The notes under the pieces are model-generated. The model had not been told where the DNA came from. It saw only the letters and a program-made list of their open reading frames with translations, and searched no databases. Positions 53,742 to 58,878 of a DNA stretch of 58,878 bases are shown one piece after another. Made by a program: the position numbers and the translations under genes. This DNA is from Bacillus multifaciens. Lineage in GTDB: Bacteria > Bacillota > Bacilli > Bacillales > Bacillaceae_G. Numbering within the stretch: the stretch's first letter is position 1; every line of letters begins with the position of its first letter. The DNA lies in contig NZ_JAVBXD010000032.1 of NCBI RefSeq assembly GCF_030756675.1, positions 1 through 58,878 of the forward strand. Direction: 5' to 3'.

Positions 53742-56177
53742 TTATTTTACCTTTTCTGCACTACGAATGACAAATGTTTCCCCTTCTGTATCAAAAACAA
53801 CTTTTTGACCTTTCTCAACAACTCCTTTAAGGAGTTCTTCCGATAATCGATCTTCAACATGTTTTTGAATCGCACGACGTAGTGGACGCGCGCCATACTC
53901 CGGATCAAATCCTTTATCAGCAATCGCTTCAATCGCAGCATCTGTTAACTCTAAATCAATTTCTTGTTCTTTCAAACGTTTAACTAACTGTTCTACCATA
54001 AGAGTAACAATTTCTTTAATATGTTTCTTCTCTAATGTATGGAACACAATAATTTCATCAATACGGTTTAAGAACTCAGGGCGGAATGCTTTTTTCAACT
54101 CATCCATTACTTTACCCTTCATATCTGCATAATCACGACTTTCATCTTGTACATTAAATCCAAGGTGTTTATTTCGTTTTAATGCATCTGCACCGACGTT
54201 GGAAGTCATAATTACGATTGTATTACGGAAATCAACTGTACGGCCTTTGGAATCAGTTAAACGACCATCTTCTAGTACTTGCAGTAAAATATTGAATACA
54301 TCTGGATGTGCTTTTTCTACCTCGTCAAGCAAGACAACAGAGTATGGTTTTCTACGAACCTTTTCTGTTAGCTGGCCACCTTCTTCATATCCAACATATC
54401 CTGGAGGAGATCCAACTAAACGAGAAGTAGAGTGTTTCTCCATGTACTCTGACATGTCAATACGAATCATCGCATCCTCATCACCAAACATAGATTCCGC
54501 TAATGCACGTGCAAGTTCTGTTTTACCAACACCAGTTGGTCCTAAGAAAATAAAAGAACCGATTGGACGTTTTGGATCTTTTAAACCTGCTCTAGCACGG
54601 CGTACTGCTTTTGCAACTGCAACTACAGCTTCATCCTGTCCGATTAAACGATCATGTAAAATATTTTCTAAGTTCAATAATTTGTCTGTCTCTGTTTGAG
54701 CTAGCTTAGAGACTGGAATTCGCGTCCATGTTGAAACAACATTTGCAATATCTTCTACTGTTACTTCTGAGTTCTCTTTACCTTGCTGCTCTTTCCATTG
54801 ACGCTTCGTATCCTCTAGTTTCTCACGTAGACGTTGTTCCATATCACGTAAAGAAGCGGCTTTCTCAAATTCCTGACTTTGCACTGCTGCATCTTTTTCT
54901 TTTTTTACCTCTTCTAGTTTTAATTCAAGCTCTTTTAAATTTGGCGGTGTAGTATAAGAGCGTAAACGAACCTTTGAAGCTGCTTCATCAATTAGATCAA
55001 TTGCTTTATCAGGTAAGAAACGATCTGTAATGTAACGATCAGATAATTTTACAGCGGCATCAATCGCAGCATCTGAGATTGAAACGCGATGATGAGCTTC
55101 ATAACGGTCACGTAATCCTTTTAAAATTTGGGTTGATTCTTCTAAACTTGGTTCATCCACTTGGATTGGTTGGAAACGTCGCTCTAATGCCGCATCTTTT
55201 TCAATATATTTACGATACTCATCTAGCGTTGTTGCCCCAATACATTGCAGTTCCCCGCGTGCTAATGATGGTTTCAAAATATTGGATGCATCAATTGCTC
55301 CTTCTGCACCACCCGCACCTATTAATGTATGAAGCTCATCAATGAATAAAATAATATTACCCGCTTGACGAATTTCATCCATAACTTTTTTTAAGCGGTC
55401 TTCAAACTCACCGCGATATTTCGTACCAGCAACTACAGTCCCCATATCTAATGTCATAACACGCTTATCACGTAAAGTTTCTGGAACTTCATTGTTTACA
55501 ATTTGTTGTGCTAATCCTTCAGCAATCGCAGTTTTACCAACACCAGGTTCTCCGATTAATACAGGATTATTTTTTGTTCTTCTACTTAATACTTCAATAA
55601 CACGTTGAATCTCTTTGCTGCGGCCAATCACAGGATCTAAACGCCCCTCACGAGCTACAGCTGTTAAATCGCGAGCTAAACTATCAAGTGTCGGTGTACT
55701 TGCATTAGCAGAACCACCACCTTGATGGCCAGAAGCTGTCTCATTACTACCAAGAAGCTGCAGTACTTGTTGACGTGCTTTATTTAAACTTACACCTAAA
55801 TTGTTTAAAACACGGGCTGCAACCCCTTCTCCTTCACGAATAAGACCGAGTAAAATATGCTCCGTTCCCACGTAAGAGTGTCCTAGTTTACGCGCTTCAT
55901 CCATGGACAACTCGATCACTTTTTTTGCACGCGGCGTGTAGTGAACTGTTTGAGACATTTCTGTACCACGTCCAATTAGTGCCTCTACTTCCTTTTGAAC
56001 TTTCTCTGGGCTTAATCCAAGTGCGACCAATGCTTTCGCAGCAATTCCTTCTCCTTCTCGTACAAGACCGAGTAAAATATGTTCTGTACCAATATTATTA
56101 TGACCAATGCGAATTGCTTCTTCTTGGGATAATGCTAATACTTTTTGTGCTCGCTCTGTAAATCTTCCAAACATCAT
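53742..56177 (-). CDS. clpC: ATP-dependent Clp protease ATPase subunit ClpC
   Basis: 811 aa from [21 protein letters not shown]; upstream in-frame ATGs lie within mcsB. It has two Clp N-terminal repeats (1-150), AAA domain 1 with GEPGVGKT, the coiled-coil middle domain ([21 protein letters not shown] region) and AAA domain 2 with GPTGVGKT. The middle domain binds MecA/McsB adaptors. It unfolds substrates for ClpP. Last gene of the CtsR operon. Confidence 0.98.
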   Translation of the reverse strand: MMFGRFTERAQKVLALSQEEAIRIGHNNIGTEHILLGLVREGEGIAAKALVALGLSPEKVQKEVEALIGRGTEMSQTVHYTPRAKKVIELSMDEARKLGHSYVGTEHILLGLIREGEGVAARVLNNLGVSLNKARQQVLQLLGSNETASGHQGGGSANASTPTLDSLARDLTAVAREGRLDPVIGRSKEIQRVIEVLSRRTKNNPVLIGEPGVGKTAIAEGLAQQIVNNEVPETLRDKRVMTLDMGTVVAGTKYRGEFEDRLKKVMDEIRQAGNIILFIDELHTLIGAGGAEGAIDASNILKPSLARGELQCIGATTLDEYRKYIEKDAALERRFQPIQVDEPSLEESTQILKGLRDRYEAHHRVSISDAAIDAAVKLSDRYITDRFLPDKAIDLIDEAASKVRLRSYTTPPNLKELELKLEEVKKEKDAAVQSQEFEKAASLRDMEQRLREKLEDTKRQWKEQQGKENSEVTVEDIANVVSTWTRIPVSKLAQTETDKLLNLENILHDRLIGQDEAVVAVAKAVRRARAGLKDPKRPIGSFIFLGPTGVGKTELARALAESMFGDEDAMIRIDMSEYMEKHSTSRLVGSPPGYVGYEEGGQLTEKVRRKPYSVVLLDEVEKAHPDVFNILLQVLEDGRLTDSKGRTVDFRNTIVIMTSNVGADALKRNKHLGFNVQDESRDYADMKGKVMDELKKAFRPEFLNRIDEIIVFHTLEKKHIKEIVTLMVEQLVKRLKEQEIDLELTDAAIEAIADKGFDPEYGARPLRRAIQKHVEDRLSEELLKGVVEKGQKVVFDTEGETFVIRSAEKVK

Positions 56178-56190
56178 ATAAATCACACTC

Positions 56191-57264
56191 CTACTTCGCT
56201 CGATTTTGTTCAATTTGTAATCTTTCACGAATAAGTGCTGCTCTGCGGTAATCTCTTTCATCAGGTTGCAGTGGGCCACCAGCGTATTGCTGCAAAATTC
56301 CCGGCTGTGTAAGTACCATTAATTCTGTTAAAATATTTCTGGATATACTTTCGATATATCCAAGATCAATACCAAGCCGCACATCCGATAAACATGTTGC
56401 AGCCTCAGCAGATTCAATTAAACGGCTATTTGCCAGTACACCATAAGAACGATATACCTTATCCTCAAGCTCTACACTTGAGTTTTTCATGATAGATTCC
56501 CTTGCTGTTCGCTCTTGTTGAATAAGTTGCTGAACAACACTTTTTAAATCTTCTACAATATCTTCTTCAGGTTTTCCTAATGTCATTTGATTCGAAAGTT
56601 GAAATATATTTCCTAACGCTTCACTACCTTCGCCATATATCCCTCTTACCACTAAACCAACTTGATTAATTGCTTGAACAATGCGATTCATTTGCTCTGT
56701 TAAAACGAGAGCAGGCAAATGTATCATCACTGAAGCTCGTAAACCCGTTCCTATATTTGTAGGACAACTCGTTAAATAACCAACTTGTTCATCAAATGCG
56801 TATTCAACCTGACTTTCTATCCAATCATCAATTTGATTTGCACTATGCAGCGCTTCTGACAACTGTAGTCCTGGAAATAAACATTGGATTCGAATATGAT
56901 CTTCTTCATTAAGCATAATGCTTACTTGTTCATTCTCAGATAATAAACAAGCACCATATTCTGTTCCTACTAAATCCGGACTTACAAGGTGCTTTTCTAC
57001 TAATACTCTTCGCTGCAACGGCTGAATGCTATTCATTTGTAAAAGTTCAAATTTCCCAAAAGGTTCAACCGTTTGATTAGCAAACCTTTCTTGAAATACC
57101 TTAATCATTTGCTCCGCCTCTTCAGTTGTTAACATAGTCGGGAACTTGTAATCTCGTAAATTCCGAGCCAATCGAACACGACTGCTTAAAACAATATCGG
57201 AATCAGGACCATCTTCCCTCATCCACGGGCTAATTGCTTCGTTCATAATACGATCGAGTGACAT
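56191..57264 (-). CDS. mcsB: protein-arginine kinase McsB
   Basis: 357 aa. Phosphagen-kinase fold with [11 protein letters not shown] near the start, and the catalytic region [20 protein letters not shown] including the active-site Cys. It phosphorylates arginines of damaged proteins and of CtsR, marking them for ClpCP. It is activated by McsA. A pArg allosteric-site stretch [12 protein letters not shown] lies near the C-terminus. Confidence 0.97.
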   Translation of the reverse strand: MSLDRIMNEAISPWMREDGPDSDIVLSSRVRLARNLRDYKFPTMLTTEEAEQMIKVFQERFANQTVEPFGKFELLQMNSIQPLQRRVLVEKHLVSPDLVGTEYGACLLSENEQVSIMLNEEDHIRIQCLFPGLQLSEALHSANQIDDWIESQVEYAFDEQVGYLTSCPTNIGTGLRASVMIHLPALVLTEQMNRIVQAINQVGLVVRGIYGEGSEALGNIFQLSNQMTLGKPEEDIVEDLKSVVQQLIQQERTARESIMKNSSVELEDKVYRSYGVLANSRLIESAEAATCLSDVRLGIDLGYIESISRNILTELMVLTQPGILQQYAGGPLQPDERDYRRAALIRERLQIEQNRAK

Positions 57265-57270
57265 AGAACT

Positions 57271-57819
57271 CTATTCCCCCTCTCTATGCTCACGAAGCTG
57301 ATTTTCTAAGCCGCGGATTTTATCACGTAATTCTGCAGCCTGTTCAAACTCTTCTTGTTGTATGCATTCCTGCAATTTTAGTTTTAACTCATCTAATTCT
57401 TTTTTTAGATGAATATTTCCTCCTATACAGTTAGGAATTTTTCCATTGTGACTCGTATATCCGCCATGAAGCCGCTTTAGCATCGGCTGTATTTGTTCTT
57501 TAAAAGTTTCATAACAAGAAGAGCAACCAAATCTACCGATCTTTGCAAATTGCGAATACGTCATATTACATTTCGAACATTGCAACGGATCTGTATTCGA
57601 AAGGCCATTCGTTTCTTTCTCAAATGTAGGTTGTTCAACATGTAGTAAACCTGCTAATAAATTATGAAATGAAAAGCTAGATTTGTTTGATTGAAAGAAA
57701 GACGTATATCCATTTTCTTGTGCACATTGCTCGCAAAGATGAATCTCCGTCTTTTTTCCATTCATTACTTTTGTAAAATGTAGCGTTGCTGATCGTGAAT
57801 TACAGTTTTGACAAATCAA
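57271..57819 (-). CDS. mcsA: McsA, zinc-binding activator of McsB
   Basis: 182 aa. Four CxxC zinc pairs are visible (CQNC, CEQC, CSKC, CSSC) and a C-terminal UVR motif (about residues 140-175; LQECIQQEEFEQAAELRDKI). McsA activates the McsB kinase and responds to metal and redox stress. It lies six bases before mcsB. Confidence 0.95.
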   Translation of the reverse strand: MICQNCNSRSATLHFTKVMNGKKTEIHLCEQCAQENGYTSFFQSNKSSFSFHNLLAGLLHVEQPTFEKETNGLSNTDPLQCSKCNMTYSQFAKIGRFGCSSCYETFKEQIQPMLKRLHGGYTSHNGKIPNCIGGNIHLKKELDELKLKLQECIQQEEFEQAAELRDKIRGLENQLREHREGE

Positions 57820-57857
57820 CGTATTTCCCCACCTTTACAATAGGAACGAATTATGAA

Positions 57858-57914
57858 TTTATAACCTTATTCGTTCAACTAACCTTCAGAAGATAGATCA
57901 TTTCTAAAAGAAGT
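57858..57914 (+). repeat. truncated copy of the 48960-49114 repeat between ctsR and mcsA
   Basis: GTTCAACTAACCTTCAG then GAAGTTTTACTT match GTTCAACTAACCATCAG ... GAAGTTTCACTT of the intact copy, in the same orientation. The second hairpin is replaced by an imperfect stem (CTTC.AGAA / TTCT.GAAG). The left part of the element is missing or unrecognisable. Confidence 0.6.
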
Positions 57915-57915
57915 T

Positions 57916-58377
57916 TTACTTATATTTCAGTGTTCTAAGCATTGCTCGAAGCATACGTGCTCGCAATTCATCTCGAAGTGGTAAGTCTGTTAGTAGTACA
58001 GATCGATCTAAAACACTAAACATGAGCTTTGCTTCCCTAGTTGTAACAATGCCTTCTTCCGCTAAACGCCTTATTATATTCTCAGCGCTTGACTGAGCAA
58101 TACTATACTGAATCATTTGTAACATTTGATCAATAATGTCTATATCATCATGCAATTTGACTTTTATAATGCGAATGTAACCTCCGCCACCTCGTTTACT
58201 TTCCACTACAAATCCTCTTTCTAGCGTAAAACGAGTATTGATAACGTAGTTAATCTGAGATGGCACGCAATCAAACTTATCAGCAATTTCGCTTCTTTTA
58301 ATTTCAATTGCACTATTATTACTTAAGTCAATAACTTGCTTTAGATATTGTTCAATAATATCAGATATATTTCTCAT
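57916..58377 (-). CDS. ctsR: CtsR, class III heat-shock repressor
   Basis: 153 aa. N-terminal winged helix-turn-helix with the glycine-rich wing ESKRGGGGYIRI (about residues 60-71), whose conserved Arg is the heat sensor and McsB target, and a helical C-terminal dimerisation domain. It represses clp genes by binding tandem heptads; one such site overlaps its own promoter. It is removed by McsB-dependent ClpCP action under stress. Confidence 0.97.
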   Translation of the reverse strand: MRNISDIIEQYLKQVIDLSNNSAIEIKRSEIADKFDCVPSQINYVINTRFTLERGFVVESKRGGGGYIRIIKVKLHDDIDIIDQMLQMIQYSIAQSSAENIIRRLAEEGIVTTREAKLMFSVLDRSVLLTDLPLRDELRARMLRAMLRTLKYK

Positions 58378-58393
58378 TTATCCTCCACCTTTA

Positions 58394-58416
58394 TTGACTT
58401 TGACTATCTTTGACTT
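58394..58416 (-). promoter_or_regulatory. CtsR operator
   Basis: The minus strand reads AGTCAAAGATAGTCAAA plus an extra GTCAA, matching the CtsR heptad repeat (A/G)GTCAAANAN(A/G)GTCAAA. It covers the transcription start of the ctsR operon, so CtsR would block its own promoter. Confidence 0.92.
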
Positions 58417-58418
58417 TA

Positions 58419-58446
58419 ATTATATACGTATTAAAAAATTTTGCAA
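58419..58446 (-). promoter_or_regulatory. sigma-A promoter of ctsR-mcsA-mcsB-clpC
   Basis: TTGCAA (58441-58446), a 16-base spacer and TATAAT (58419-58424) on the minus strand, directly next to the CtsR operator. Confidence 0.82.
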
Positions 58447-58537
58447 CTCTTTTGCTTCCTTCTCTATCCTATCCATATTTTCTCACGTCTAATCAGCTGT
58501 TCTTTATTTTATGAATAAGGAATATAAAGTTTCCTAA

Positions 58538-58566
58538 TTATGAAATGAAACTTCCACCAGTGAAGA
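58538..58566 (-). repeat. short fragment of the 48960-49114 repeat
   Basis: GAAATGAAACTTCCACCAGTG resembles AAAGTGAAACTTCCATCAGTG of the intact copy, in the opposite orientation. About 18 of 21 bases agree. It sits between the rRNA terminator and the ctsR promoter and is too short to be certain. Confidence 0.45.
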
Positions 58567-58592
58567 TTTCCAATTCAGTTTTTACAGGATAA

Positions 58593-58627
58593 AAAACAAA
58601 AAAAGACGAGTCCACTGACTCGTCTTT
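58593..58627 (-). terminator. rRNA operon terminator
   Basis: AAAGACGAGTC, AGTG, GACTCGTCTTT on the minus strand followed by TTTTGTTTTTT, immediately after 5S rRNA. Confidence 0.95.
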
Positions 58628-58632
58628 CGTTT

Positions 58633-58748
58633 GCCTGGCAACGTCCTACTCTCACAGGGACAAAGTCCCAACTACCATCGGCGCTAGAGAGCTTAACTTC
58701 CGTGTTCGGTATGGGAACGGGTGTGACTTCTCTGCCATCATTACCAGA
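58633..58748 (-). rRNA. rrf: 5S ribosomal RNA
   Basis: 116 bases. The minus strand contains the conserved CCCGTTCCCATACCGAACACG and GTGAGAGTAGGACG segments, and the terminal helix pairs TCTGG with CCAGG-type ends. Ends are placed by comparison with Bacillus 5S genes. Confidence 0.95.
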
Positions 58749-58796
58749 CTTATGAAGGTATATTCCTTCAAAACTAGATAACATTGCTTCATATTA

Positions 58797-58878
58797 TATG
58801 GTTAAGTCCTCGATCTATTAGTATTCGTCAGCTCCACGTGTCACCACGCTTCCACCTCGAACCTATCAACCTGATCAT
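58797..58878 (-). rRNA. 23S ribosomal RNA, 3' end only (partial)
   Basis: The last bases are the reverse complement of the conserved 23S 3' terminus (GGAGCTGACGAATACTAATAG... GAGGACTTAACC). The mature end is estimated. The short 23S-5S spacer contains the usual CTAGTTTTGAAGG motif. Confidence 0.93.

Noticed and set aside
54199-54699. 166-codon plus-strand frame inside clpC
   Set aside because: Antisense shadow of the second AAA domain; no start signal.
58575-58784. 69-codon frame on the minus strand over the 5S gene and its flanks
   Set aside because: It covers 5S rRNA and the rRNA terminator; rRNA sequence explains it.

Overview
The window is a low-GC Gram-positive chromosome segment lying between two rRNA operons. 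It starts at the 5' end of a 16S gene and ends in the 3' end of a 23S gene with its 5S gene, both on the minus strand. Gene order and protein sequences match the ribosomal super-operon region of Bacillus (the ctsR to pdaB interval of B. subtilis), and the proteins look like the Bacillus cereus group. From memory, several proteins (PdaB, McsB, SigH) differ noticeably from B. anthracis versions, so a divergent member such as B. cytotoxicus is possible. That species guess is inference.

Nearly everything is transcribed on the minus strand, so the natural reading order runs from high to low coordinates. (1) 58.9-58.6 kb: 23S end, 5S and terminator. (2) 58.4-53.7 kb: CtsR-controlled heat-shock operon ctsR-mcsA-mcsB-clpC. 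(3) 53.6-48.4 kb: radA, disA, a membrane PIN/TRAM protein, ispD and ispF. (4) 48.4-42.1 kb: gltX, a T-box leader, cysE-cysS-mrnC-rlmB-yacP, and sigH. (5) 41.7-37.4 kb: rpmG-secE-nusG, rplK-rplA, the L10 leader with rplJ-rplL, and ybxB. (6) 37.1-25.1 kb: rpoB-rpoC and rpsL-rpsG-fusA-tuf. (7) 24.7-10.0 kb: the S10, spc and alpha ribosomal clusters with secY, adk, map, infA and rpoA. (8) 9.6-5.3 kb: ecfA1-ecfA2-ecfT-truA and the L13 leader with rplM-rpsI. (9) 5.2-0.2 kb: ybaK, cwlD, salA, kbaA and a small hypothetical gene on the minus strand, with the sporulation/germination genes gerD and pdaB as the only plus-strand genes. (10) 0.24 kb to 1: two rRNA promoters and the 16S start.

The genes provide transcription and translation machinery, protein export, protein quality control by arginine phosphorylation and Clp proteolysis, isoprenoid and cysteine synthesis, c-di-AMP signalling and DNA repair, and spore development (SigH, KbaA, GerD, CwlD, PdaB). 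I saw no insertion sequence, prophage, CRISPR array or obvious foreign island.

The least ordinary material is intergenic. One family of structured repeats has an intact copy at 48960-49114, a decayed copy upstream of ecfA1, and fragments flanking ctsR. A second repeat family has copies at about 9.8 kb and 42.0 kb whose stem shows compensatory changes. The usual L7Ae-like gene between rpoC and rpsL is absent; a promoter and a long hairpin occupy the gap. The T-box promoter is embedded in the end of gltX. These deserve checking more than any coding gene here. I found no convincing new multi-gene system.
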